From Anaerosporomusa subterranea (GTDB lineage Bacteria > Bacillota > Negativicutes > Sporomusales > Acetonemataceae), in contig NZ_LSGP01000001.1 in the NCBI RefSeq assembly GCF_001611555.1, forward strand, positions 124,001-188,000: DNA of 64,000 nucleotides, read 5' to 3'. The position numbers and the translations under genes were made by a program. Within the stretch, counting starts at the first letter, position 1. Each line of letters starts with the position of its first letter. The notes beneath the pieces were generated by a model that was not told where the DNA came from, ran no database searches, and saw only the letters and a program-made list of their open reading frames with translations. Below, one piece after another: positions 37,064-45,369 of the stretch.

Positions 37064-37080
37064 TTGGCATGATACTTGCA
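37064..37080 (+). promoter_or_regulatory. sigma-54 (-24/-12) promoter
   Basis: TTGGCATGATACTTGCA fits TGGCAC-N5-TTGC with one mismatch and correct spacing. Expected start is near 37091, 30 bases before the cysteine desulfidase-family gene. The flanks contain inverted TGTTGGCA and TGCCAACA, and ATACTTGCAAGTAT is palindromic. Confidence 0.82.
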
Positions 37081-37120
37081 AGTATTATGGCTTGTAATAT
37101 CGTGCCAACAGGAGGATTTC

Positions 37121-38455
37121 ATGAAATCGCAAGAACAAGTACTCGCTTTCATTCGGGCTGGCGTCATGCCAGCACTTGGTTGCACCGAGCCGGGAGCGGT
37201 GGCGCTGGCTGTAGCCTATGCACAGCAAGCGTTAGGGGCAGAGCTTGCCAATAAAATTACGGTAAGTGTTGACCCCAATGTTTATAAGAATGGTTTAGCG
37301 GTTGGGATACCTGGTACCGGGAAGGTCGGTCTTCCCATTGCAGCGTCCTTAGGTGCTCTTATCGCCAATCCTGAACAACAACTATCGTTGCTCAGTAATC
37401 ATACTCCCGAGATGGTAGAACAGGCGGAAAGGATGATTGAGGCAGGACGCATTTCCATTGTACTGAATGAAAGTCAGGGCCTTTATATAGAAGCTGCTGC
37501 TTCCTCTGATATAAACGAATCGCGCGCCGTGATTGCTGGGGGGCATACCAACTTAGTCTCTTTACAGCGTAATGGAACCGACCTCGTTCGCAGGATTATA
37601 AACGGCTCTGGCATAAGCAGTATGGCTTTTAATACTGACGATGTCTCCATTGCCGAACTGATTCAAATGGTAGAAACAATTCCCTATTCTAAGCTTGTCT
37701 TCTTGGAAGAATGCATTAATATGAACAAGAACGCCGCGGCCGCTGGAATTGAAGGGCGCCTGGGAATGGCAGTAGGAGCACACCTTCAGGACCTAGTCAA
37801 CGAGGGCATTCTTTCAGACGACTTGATTGTCTATGCGAAAATACTAACCGCAGCAGGCGCTGATGCGCGCATGTCGGGAGAAAATATTCCGGTCATGAGT
37901 GTCGCCGGCAGCGGCAATCACGGCCTGACTGCGGTATTACCGGTTGTGGCAGTGGCCGAGCGGATGGACGCCCCGCGCGAAACGTTAGTTCGCGCGTTAG
38001 CAATCAGCGCAATCACCACATTATATATCAAAAGCTTTACTGGCAGCCTCTCTGCCTTATGCGGCTGCGCCGTAGCGGCTGCAACCGGGGCAAGCGCCGC
38101 GATTGTATGGATGCTTGGCGGTGACATGGGCCAGATTCATGGGACGATTAAGAACATGGTTGCAAACCTAACTGGCATGATTTGCGATGGCGGTAAGGTG
38201 GGCTGTGCATTGAAGCTAGCAACCGCAGCTGGAGTCTGTGTGGAAACCGCTATGTTAACATTGAAAAATGTCATCGTGCCGAACAGTAACGGCATCATCT
38301 TTCCATCGGCAGATGCAACAATTCGAAATTTAGGTATGATCAGTAATCCAGGCATGCTGTTTACCGATAAGATTATTCTCGATATCATGCTGAGAAAAGG
38401 AAAACTGGACTCGGAAAATGCAGCGATAAAGACTGCGGTTGAGGCGGCGGTTTGA
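37121..38455 (+). CDS. L-cysteine desulfidase/serine dehydratase alpha family protein (CyuA/YhaM-like)
   Basis: 444-residue protein of the UPF0597 family, whose characterised members degrade cysteine to sulfide, ammonia and pyruvate with an Fe-S cluster. Segments: FIRAGVMPALGCTEPGAVALA, CGCAVAAATGASAAIVWML and GMICDGGKVGCALK, which contain the conserved cysteines. GGAGGATTTC precedes the ATG. It is directly downstream of a sigma-54 promoter and its putative activator, consistent with inducible amino-acid catabolism. Confidence 0.87.
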   Translation: MKSQEQVLAFIRAGVMPALGCTEPGAVALAVAYAQQALGAELANKITVSVDPNVYKNGLAVGIPGTGKVGLPIAASLGALIANPEQQLSLLSNHTPEMVEQAERMIEAGRISIVLNESQGLYIEAAASSDINESRAVIAGGHTNLVSLQRNGTDLVRRIINGSGISSMAFNTDDVSIAELIQMVETIPYSKLVFLEECINMNKNAAAAGIEGRLGMAVGAHLQDLVNEGILSDDLIVYAKILTAAGADARMSGENIPVMSVAGSGNHGLTAVLPVVAVAERMDAPRETLVRALAISAITTLYIKSFTGSLSALCGCAVAAATGASAAIVWMLGGDMGQIHGTIKNMVANLTGMICDGGKVGCALKLATAAGVCVETAMLTLKNVIVPNSNGIIFPSADATIRNLGMISNPGMLFTDKIILDIMLRKGKLDSENAAIKTAVEAAV

Positions 38456-38508
38456 TGATGATGACTACGATGGAATTGAGCAGGTTTCGCAAGAAATTCT
38501 TGAAGGAA

Positions 38509-38541
38509 AAGATGCACCAGTCATAATGGCTGGTGCATCTT
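38509..38541 (+). terminator. hairpin terminator, 12-bp stem
   Basis: AAGATGCACCAG (38509-38520) pairs with 38530-38541 across nine bases, about 55 bases after the preceding stop. Confidence 0.7.
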
Positions 38542-38705
38542 AATAGGTATGCCCCGGCATGAGCTGGCGCTTAATCAGAACAGTCCGGACCCTCGCACAA
38601 ACTATTAAGCAAATGATAGCATTTGATTAAAATATACCAATAATGCAAATAATAGGCAAGGAAACGGAATTTTTACCCCAGATTTACTCAAAGGAGGCGT
38701 GGTAA

Positions 38706-38915
38706 TTGTCTGTCACGGAAATAATGGAACTGCTTAGCGCGCCTCTGGATCCCCCTGTAGGTTTTATGCTGATACTAGTGGGCGCGTACTCGCTGTACTT
38801 TAATGTCAATGACGCCAAACGTAAAAATCACCGTAGTTCTGAACGAGCTGCCCGCATCGGCGGCTGGTTCTATATTATTACCGGCGCTGGCATAATCATC
38901 ACCAAATCACTCTAA
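38706..38915 (+). CDS. small membrane protein, 69 residues
   Basis: Two hydrophobic helices (about residues 17-33, PVGFMLILVGAYSLYF, and 50-66, GGWFYIITGAGIIITKSL) separated by a basic loop (DAKRKNHRSSERAARIGG). TTG start with AAAGGAGG eight bases upstream. Its stop overlaps the end of the convergent gerC-type gene. Function unknown. Confidence 0.65.
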   Translation: MSVTEIMELLSAPLDPPVGFMLILVGAYSLYFNVNDAKRKNHRSSERAARIGGWFYIITGAGIIITKSL

Positions 38916-40120
38916 AGGGTCATCGACGTGCTGCGAATAACAACCTTTATCTTTACATCTTTTAACGGAACAATCGGGAAGAGTTCTTCATCCCAGCGTT
39001 TTTTTACTGTTTTCCAGTATTCAGGATATTTCTTATGTACTAAAAAGCCAAGTTCAACTACATCTGTTTTGTTTTCCTGCAGTTTAGTATAGGCGATGCG
39101 CGCTTGACGAGAAAATTCTTCAGCGAGTGATTCCTCCAAGGCGGTTAGAAACCCAGACTCATGCGGATTTTGTTTCGGAACCTGATTTTCAGCGAGACTG
39201 CCAATGAACTTGGCCTCTAATTCAAACCAGAGCTCACCCTGTTCTAAGTACGGCTCAACTTTGATGTTTGATTCAAACAACTCGAAGACAGCTATCTTGT
39301 CGGGATTGGCGGGATTAGGCGTCACGGTTATTCCTTGACTTAATTTTCGATGCAGGATTTTAGTGCCGACTGTCTCTAGTTCGCTGAGGGTTCCGACCAT
39401 TTTAAATTCCCGGTTGAATAGCGCCGCTCCGATTGCTTTCACGTTATCGCTTTCCGCGAGGATTAGTGGGACGGCAAAAGACTGATTATTATGTATTTTT
39501 TTGCTTATAAGGCCTACTTCGATCATGGTTGCGAAGGTTGGCGACTTTTTTTCATTGCGCGTAATTCGCGCAATATACGTACTGATTAGCTCACCAGATT
39601 TGGTTTTAGACTTAAACAAATCTTCAGCCCGTCCCGGAGTGACAAAAACTCTGGCCCTGCGTCTGAATTCGGGATCCCGATCCAAGAAGTCAGTTATGTC
39701 CGCGATGCCATCCCGTGCTACTGCCTCGCTAAAGACAAGCAATTGATTGTCTTCAAAAAACAGTCCCGCAGGATATTGGGTATTAACTGCCCGGACAATG
39801 GCAAATAACGACTCTCCTTCGGCGGCATATACCAGACTTTCTTGCTCACCAGTTCCTGGTTTAGTTCCGCCGCTGCTTTTACTGAGAAATTTTCTCATTT
39901 CAAAGCTTGCTTTATATTTTCTGGCGCCTGCGGCCTGCGCCGCCTTTAAGATATCCGGCTTGTCCTCTGGCTCGGACTGAGCCATATCGATAGCCATACC
40001 TAATACAAAACCGCGAGTTTCAATTTCTTTGCGATCCCAGCAGCCTGCTGTTAGCAGACAACAAACGAGAAGCAGGCTGATTAAAATGCTGCTTTTGTGA
40101 AAAAACAAAAATTTCAACAT
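38912..40120 (-). CDS. gerC: spore germination lipoprotein, Ger(x)C family
   Basis: 402-residue C subunit of a GerABC nutrient receptor. Signal peptide with lipobox LLTAGCWDRKE near residue 23, the classic GerC start. Downstream: family segments ETRGFVLGMAID, FFEDNQLLVFSE, FRRRARVFVT. I use the ATG at 40120 with AAGGAAA upstream; it overlaps the gerB-type stop by seven bases. Attached to the inner spore membrane by inference. Confidence 0.93.
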   Translation of the reverse strand: MLKFLFFHKSSILISLLLVCCLLTAGCWDRKEIETRGFVLGMAIDMAQSEPEDKPDILKAAQAAGARKYKASFEMRKFLSKSSGGTKPGTGEQESLVYAAEGESLFAIVRAVNTQYPAGLFFEDNQLLVFSEAVARDGIADITDFLDRDPEFRRRARVFVTPGRAEDLFKSKTKSGELISTYIARITRNEKKSPTFATMIEVGLISKKIHNNQSFAVPLILAESDNVKAIGAALFNREFKMVGTLSELETVGTKILHRKLSQGITVTPNPANPDKIAVFELFESNIKVEPYLEQGELWFELEAKFIGSLAENQVPKQNPHESGFLTALEESLAEEFSRQARIAYTKLQENKTDVVELGFLVHKKYPEYWKTVKKRWDEELFPIVPLKDVKIKVVIRSTSMTL

Positions 40121-41211
40121 GATTGTTTCCTTTTGTTTTTGTACCAGGCGAGCAGTAGCAGGACAGGCATTAACCCCAGGCTCCAAGCTATGCTGATTTT
40201 ACTAAAGAGGTCACCTGCAGCACTATGTTCTTTAAAACTAGGAGCCAACTGCGAGAAGTAGTACAGTAAAGGCGCCAGTAACACTGTAAGGCTGCGGCTG
40301 TACTCAAACCGAAAAAGCCTGCTTGCGCCGAACGAGATAAAAAACAGCAGACTCGCCAGCGAGTTGAAGTATACTAAAATCCATAGGATCATGAGATAGC
40401 CGTCCAGACGCTCAATGAAGGTATCGGGAATTTCTACCTCACGGAAGGCGGTCACTGTAGGAAATATTGCATGCGCTGCTCCTGCCACAGTAAGGCTCCC
40501 TTGAGCAATGACTACAGTCAGGGTATAAATAAAGGTAACAAAAGCGATGCCGGCGGCGCCAACCTTAACCGCTGCTCTAGGAATGACAAGATAGGGGAAG
40601 AGCAGTCCGGTAATAAGCTCTGGTCCAGAGAAGGCAAACCAGCTTGGTATCGCTCCTTTCAATATCGGACTGATTCCTTCAGACAGCATAGGCAGAAATG
40701 CTTCGGTGTTGATACCTAGCAAACCTAATAGCAGAACGCTGATAAAAGTCCCACTTAAGAATAAGAAAGATACTTGCTGCATGCGTAAAAGTGGCGTATA
40801 GCCATATTGGGCGGCATATACGGCTAAGATGAGTATGCCGACAACGAGGACTGCTGGCGGTGTGAGGTCGAACAAAAACAACTTTATGGCAAAGGAAAAT
40901 GTTCTTAGCGCTATTGCGGCGATCGCAATAGTTAAGCTGAGCTGGAATATGTTTACGATTTGCCCCAGCGTTGATCCTAGCAGTATGCGGTTGTATTCCA
41001 GACTGGTATGTCCCGGAAAGTACTGGGAAAGACGAGTGGCTATCCAGACAGCAAAAAACAATAAGATGCCGCCGACGATAACCGACAGCCACATGTCTTG
41101 CTTCGCAATTTCTGCCACAGAACGAGGCAGAGTCAAGACGCCGGCTCCAATAGCGGTATTTATATAGATGATAAATAATTGGAGCGGAGAGATAAACGCT
41201 TTTTGATTCAT
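40114..41211 (-). CDS. gerB: spore germination permease, GerAB family
   Basis: 365-residue B subunit with about ten membrane helices of the amino-acid permease type (APC superfamily). Opening segment QLFIIYINTAIGAGVLTLPRSV is typical of endospore germination permeases. It lies between gerA and gerC homologues with small spacing, forming an operon. Germinant specificity cannot be read from sequence. Confidence 0.93.
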   Translation of the reverse strand: MNQKAFISPLQLFIIYINTAIGAGVLTLPRSVAEIAKQDMWLSVIVGGILLFFAVWIATRLSQYFPGHTSLEYNRILLGSTLGQIVNIFQLSLTIAIAAIALRTFSFAIKLFLFDLTPPAVLVVGILILAVYAAQYGYTPLLRMQQVSFLFLSGTFISVLLLGLLGINTEAFLPMLSEGISPILKGAIPSWFAFSGPELITGLLFPYLVIPRAAVKVGAAGIAFVTFIYTLTVVIAQGSLTVAGAAHAIFPTVTAFREVEIPDTFIERLDGYLMILWILVYFNSLASLLFFISFGASRLFRFEYSRSLTVLLAPLLYYFSQLAPSFKEHSAAGDLFSKISIAWSLGLMPVLLLLAWYKNKRKQSC

Positions 41212-41224
41212 AATGCTCCCGTTT

Positions 41225-42853
41225 TTATTTTTTTTGCTGTTTTCTGCCGTCTAACGTCTCTAGATAATCGGGACGTTCCCCCGTGGCAGACGGTGGCGCT
41301 ACGACTAGAGTGTCTTTGAGATCACTGAGGCGGTGCAGGTTTCTCGGGGCGAATGGCGCCAGATAGGGTTCGCCAAAGCTCTCCAGCAAACTAAGGTGAA
41401 CAAGAATGGCGATTACCCCTAACATGAAGCCAAACATGCCCAAGGTAGCGCTTAACACCATTAGCGGGATGCGGAAAACCCGTATCGTTAGGCTGAGACG
41501 GTAGTTTGCGATAATAAATGAAGCCACCGCGGTAAACGCTGTAACAATGACCATAGGGGAACCTACTAAGCCTGCGTTGACTGCGGCTTCGCCGATAACC
41601 AAACTGCCTGCAATGCTTACCGCCGGACCGATGCTTTTCGGAAGCCTCACTCCCGCCTCCTGCATGACTTCCAGCATCAATTCCATGATGAGAGCCTCCA
41701 GAAAGGCAGGTAGGGGGACTCCCATGCGGGACATGGCTATCGTCAGCGTGAGCGGGGTGGGAATCAACCCGGGGTGAAACGTAGTTATCGCTACATACAG
41801 AGCAGGCAGAGTCATGGCAAAGAAGGCTGCTATATAGCGGGCGAAGCGAATCAGCGATGCAGACAGCCACTTCTCGTAATAGTCGTCGCCGGCCTGGAAA
41901 AAATCAGCAAGGGTAGTTGGCGTCACGAGCGCGAACGGAGAACCGTTGACGAGTATGCCAACTTTGCCTTCCATCAAGGACGCAAGCAGTTTATCCGGCC
42001 GCTCGGTTGCCAGGATGGTGGGAAAGGGGGAATACGGGTGATCTTCAATCATGCTTTGAATTTCGTTGCCGCCCACCGGCATGTCAACGTTCAAACGCTT
42101 TATACGTTTTTCCACTTCATGGACTAATTTGTAATTGGCGATGCCCCGAAAGTAGATAACCGCAACATCTGTCTGACTGCGGGCACCGACCTCAAGCCGC
42201 TGGGCAACAAGGTTAGGACTTAGCAGGCGCCGTCGTAAAAGGGTAAGATTGACCCGCAGTTCCTCAGTGAAGCCATCGCGCGGACCGCGGACATCAGATT
42301 CCGATATCGGGTCTGATATGCTGCGCGATTCTACCTTGCGGGTTGAGACGACAAGCGCTGTCGGGCTGCCGTCAATCCATAACGCTGTATGACCGGAAAG
42401 AATTTTTTTAACTACCTGCTTCATGTTATCCTCTTCGGTGAATGCTGCGGCAGTTAACAGCGTGTCCTTTAAAAAGCCAATATCGCACGCGTTTTCCATG
42501 CAGGGTACGAACCCGGTAAGCGGAGTCAGTGTCAGCTTTTCAATGATGTGGTTGGTAATAGTCACTGTATCCGCCATGCTTTCGGTAAAGACAATTGCTG
42601 CCCGGCGGTTCAAGGCAGTGACCAAAAATTGACGGGTGATGATGTCGTCACTGCCGGCAAAGATCTCTTTCATGTGTGTCAGATTGGCCTCAAGTTCAGA
42701 ACTGATTTGGTATGCGCCCGGATTTACATAGGGGTCGCGCAATGAGCCGACAATGGACTCTGTCTCCTGCTCAATGTCCTGTGCGTGAGTGATAAGTGAT
42801 TTCAGATCACGCAGTTTGGCGCTAAGTTTTTCGGCTTTGCATTTATCGAACAT
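41225..42853 (-). CDS. gerA: spore germination protein, GerAA family
   Basis: 542-residue A subunit: hydrophilic N-terminal domain (about 1-300; includes VAVIYFRGIANYKLVHEV, EGKVGILVNGSPFALVTP) then about five membrane helices (ALYVAITTFHPGLIPTPLTL, PAFLEALIMELMLEVMQEAG, GLVGSPMVIVTAFTA). First gene of the leftward gerABC operon. AAAGGAT lies before the ATG. It shows the organism forms endospores. Confidence 0.95.
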   Translation of the reverse strand: MFDKCKAEKLSAKLRDLKSLITHAQDIEQETESIVGSLRDPYVNPGAYQISSELEANLTHMKEIFAGSDDIITRQFLVTALNRRAAIVFTESMADTVTITNHIIEKLTLTPLTGFVPCMENACDIGFLKDTLLTAAAFTEEDNMKQVVKKILSGHTALWIDGSPTALVVSTRKVESRSISDPISESDVRGPRDGFTEELRVNLTLLRRRLLSPNLVAQRLEVGARSQTDVAVIYFRGIANYKLVHEVEKRIKRLNVDMPVGGNEIQSMIEDHPYSPFPTILATERPDKLLASLMEGKVGILVNGSPFALVTPTTLADFFQAGDDYYEKWLSASLIRFARYIAAFFAMTLPALYVAITTFHPGLIPTPLTLTIAMSRMGVPLPAFLEALIMELMLEVMQEAGVRLPKSIGPAVSIAGSLVIGEAAVNAGLVGSPMVIVTAFTAVASFIIANYRLSLTIRVFRIPLMVLSATLGMFGFMLGVIAILVHLSLLESFGEPYLAPFAPRNLHRLSDLKDTLVVAPPSATGERPDYLETLDGRKQQKK

Positions 42854-42895
42854 GCCGTATCCTTTTCATATCTACCTCTATGGGAATAGTGCATT

Positions 42896-42926
42896 TAGTA
42901 TGCGCCGACAGTTGGGGGAGATATTC
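42896..42926 (-). promoter_or_regulatory. sigma-G-like promoter of the gerABC operon
   Basis: On the minus strand CATACTA (42896-42902) is a perfect forespore sigma-G -10 element, with GAATA (42922-42926) upstream. The spacing is 19 bases, one or two longer than usual. gerA operons are sigma-G-dependent in Bacillus, which supports the call. Confidence 0.55.
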
Positions 42927-43066
42927 AGCAACTCAGTCAAGAACCGCCCCTAGTGAAAAATAAGTCCTCATTTCTGTACAGGAGAACAAGGCTTTCTGTT
43001 GAACTCTAATACTATCTAAATTAAACACCACAGGGCTCTGCCTGATGAGAAGAAGTGAGGCTGCTG

Positions 43067-44854
43067 ATGCTGGAAAAAGCAAAATCGATCCTAAAGAAGT
43101 ATTATGGCTATGATAAATTCCGGCCTGGTCAGGAGCAGATTATCGCCGACCTGCTTGGCGGTAAGGACACGCTGGCGATTATGCCGACAGGAGCCGGCAA
43201 GTCGCTCTGTTTTCAGCTTCCCGCTATGTTATTGCCAGGAGTAACGCTGGTCATTTCGCCGCTAATCTCGTTGATGAAAGATCAGGTTGATGGGCTGGCC
43301 AACCAGGGAATACCGGCGACATTTATTAACAGCTCGCTAACCAATGCCGAGGTTCGTGAACGGCTGTATCAGGTACGCGCCGGCCAATATAAACTGGTGT
43401 ATGTTGCGCCTGAACGATTGGAGACCGACTCATTTCAAGCAGCTCTAAGCGAATTGACCATCAGCATGCTGGCTGTGGATGAGGCGCATTGCGTCTCGCA
43501 ATGGGGGCATGATTTCCGCCCTAGTTATCAGTCGATTCGACCATTTATTGACCGGTTGCCAAAGCGTCCGGTAATTAGCGCGTTTACCGCCACCGCCACG
43601 CTGGAAGTTAAAGACGATATCATCAATTTACTGCTGCTTAGCAAGCCGGGAATTCATGTCACCGGCTTTGATCGGCCCAATTTATCGTTTTCTGTTCTGC
43701 GCGGTGAGGACAAGCAAAAGTTTGTGTTAAACTATCTAACAGAAAAAAGTCGTCAGCCAGGTATCATCTACGCCGCAACGCGCAAAGAAGTAGACGGCCT
43801 GTATCAATTGCTTAAGAAAAAAGGCTTTGCCGTCGGCCATTATCACGCAGGCTTAAGTGATGAACAACGTATACGTGAGCAAGAGCAATTTCTCTATGAC
43901 GATATTCGTGTCATGGTGGCCACCAACGCATTCGGCATGGGTATTGATAAATCCAACGTACGGTATGTGATTCATTATAATATGCCGAAAAATATGGAGG
44001 CTTACTACCAAGAGGCTGGACGCAGCGGCCGCGATGGAGAGCCAGGCGAGTGTATTTTGCTCTTCGGTCAGCAAGATATCATGCTGCAGAAATTTTTAAT
44101 TGATAAGTCTGTGGAAGATCCTGCGCGCAAGCAGCACGAGCTTCGTAAGCTGCAAGCGATGGTTGATTATTGTCACACGCCAGAGTGCTTGCGGGGCTAT
44201 ATTTTAAGTTATTTCGGCGAGAACATAGTAAGTGAATGCGGCAATTGTGGCAACTGTGACCAGGAAGGTGAGCAAGTGGATGTCACACTTGATGCGCAAA
44301 AAGCGCTTTCCTGTGTCTATCGAATGAAAGAACGCTTTGGTTTGGTTCTGGTGGCTGAGGTGTTAAAAGGCTCAAAAAATAAAAAAGTAATGCAGTTAGG
44401 CTTTGATAGCCTGCCAACCTATGGACTGTTTGCTGAACGTAAGCTGCAAGATATTAAAACATTGCTGCAACGTCTAGTGGCCACCGGCTTTCTATCCCTG
44501 ACTGAGAGCGAATATCCTGTGCTCAAATTGACACCGCAAGCCATCCCTGTGTTGCGCAACCAAACAACAGTACATCAAAAAGTCGTCCAAGCTCCGAAAA
44601 GGGAAGCAGACAATACTCTGTTTGAGTCGCTTCGCCAACTTCGAAAGGCGCTGGCCGAACGCGACAGGGTACCGCCATATGTGGTTTTTGCTGATAGTAC
44701 GCTCAAAGAGATGTGCCAATATTGCCCGCAGAACGAAGCTGATCTGCGAAAGATTAAAGGCGTCGGCGATATGAAGCTAGAGCGATATGGTAAGGAGTTC
44801 ATCGCCGCCATCCGGCAGGGATCTTCAACGGGCCCATCTGCGTTGCACCCGTAA
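43067..44854 (+). CDS. recQ: ATP-dependent DNA helicase RecQ
   Basis: 595-residue 3'-5' helicase. Walker A MPTGAGKSLCFQLP, DEAH box AVDEAHCVSQWGHDF, motif VI YQEAGRSGRDGEPG, zinc-binding RQC cysteines (CHTPECLRGYILSYF, CGNCGNCD) and a C-terminal HRDC domain (about 515-585; LRQLRKALAERDRVPPYVVF). ATG at 43067 follows GTGAGG by six bases. The last codons and stop run into the start of the dispersed structured element, so its tail may have been altered by that insertion. Confidence 0.95.
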   Translation: MLEKAKSILKKYYGYDKFRPGQEQIIADLLGGKDTLAIMPTGAGKSLCFQLPAMLLPGVTLVISPLISLMKDQVDGLANQGIPATFINSSLTNAEVRERLYQVRAGQYKLVYVAPERLETDSFQAALSELTISMLAVDEAHCVSQWGHDFRPSYQSIRPFIDRLPKRPVISAFTATATLEVKDDIINLLLLSKPGIHVTGFDRPNLSFSVLRGEDKQKFVLNYLTEKSRQPGIIYAATRKEVDGLYQLLKKKGFAVGHYHAGLSDEQRIREQEQFLYDDIRVMVATNAFGMGIDKSNVRYVIHYNMPKNMEAYYQEAGRSGRDGEPGECILLFGQQDIMLQKFLIDKSVEDPARKQHELRKLQAMVDYCHTPECLRGYILSYFGENIVSECGNCGNCDQEGEQVDVTLDAQKALSCVYRMKERFGLVLVAEVLKGSKNKKVMQLGFDSLPTYGLFAERKLQDIKTLLQRLVATGFLSLTESEYPVLKLTPQAIPVLRNQTTVHQKVVQAPKREADNTLFESLRQLRKALAERDRVPPYVVFADSTLKEMCQYCPQNEADLRKIKGVGDMKLERYGKEFIAAIRQGSSTGPSALHP

Positions 44855-45080
44855 AGGGTATGCCGCCAACTCCATTGAACAGGACGTTCAGGTGCCGCGA
44901 AGGCGCTGAAGCGCTAAGAGTTGCGCAATCAACTCCAAAGCCCCGTTGCTAGCGTACCTTTTGTACGCGTCGCTGCCAGGGCTTTGGAGTCGCCTAGTGA
45001 TGCTAAATCTGCTGTATTATATCAAGTGCTTCTTTAATCTCAGAGTTAACAACACCTAGACCTTTCTGAACGCCCTGCAG
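44845..45080. repeat. structured dispersed element, copy 2
   Basis: Matches copy 1 (5345-5600) in TATGCCGCCAACTCCATTGA, GACGTTCAGGTG, TGCGCAATC, GCTAGCGTAC and GAACGCCCTG. Its outer stem is ACTCCAAAGCCC (44932-44943) paired with 44979-44990, 12 bp with no sequence in common with the stem of copy 1. The inner tip GCGTAC/GTACGC (44952-44957/44963-44968) is conserved. It starts within the recQ end and fills most of the gap to 45156. Confidence 0.65.
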
Positions 45081-45090
45081 ATGTGTTCAA

Positions 45091-45126
45091 ATGAGAACCG
45101 CCGCCTGAAGTGGCGGCGGTTCTCAT
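45091..45126. terminator. hairpin terminator, 15-bp stem
   Basis: ATGAGAACCGCCGCC (45091-45105) pairs with 45112-45126. On the minus strand it follows the small sporulation-type gene and continues into TTT. Confidence 0.8.
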
Positions 45127-45156
45127 ATTATGTTTAATCGGTTTCCATATGTCACT

Positions 45157-45270
45157 TTACCAACACGTGGTATCCTCGTTTTCACCGCAAGATAGCAGAA
45201 TGAGGATGATGATAATAATCAAGGCCCTGTTTCTGCCATGGCCGCCACCGCAACCGCAACCCAAACCCAC
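45157..45270 (-). CDS. YjcZ-like small glycine-rich sporulation protein, 37 residues
   Basis: Reads from GTG at 45270: Gly/Cys-rich start (MGLGCGCGGGHG), then a hydrophobic run of Ile/Leu (about residues 17-26) and an acidic tail ENEDTTCW. That layout resembles YjcZ/SscA-type small proteins of spores. AAAGGAGGAG lies five or six bases upstream and a sigma-K-like promoter further up. A rightward reading frame across the same bases is a shadow. Coat or spore-membrane role is inferred. Confidence 0.72.
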   Translation of the reverse strand: MGLGCGCGGGHGRNRALIIIIILILLSCGENEDTTCW

Positions 45271-45310
45271 AAAATCTCCTCCTTTTTTGACTAAGAATCT
45301 CAGGCTGATC

Positions 45311-45338
45311 TATCCTATGCGCCACTTCATCGTTTCGT
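45311..45338 (-). promoter_or_regulatory. sigma-K-like promoter
   Basis: On the minus strand, AC (45337-45338), 17 bases, then CATAGGATA (45311-45319), matching AC-N17-CATANNNTA of late mother-cell promoters. Predicted start about 45304, 34 bases before the small gene. Confidence 0.55.
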
Positions 45339-45369
45339 CACGAGAATGGTAAACCGGGAGGGAGTTATT

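Noticed and set aside
45110-45352. 80-codon rightward reading frame, Pro-rich
   Set aside because: It is antisense to the better-supported 37-residue gene, which has a promoter, ribosome site and terminator.
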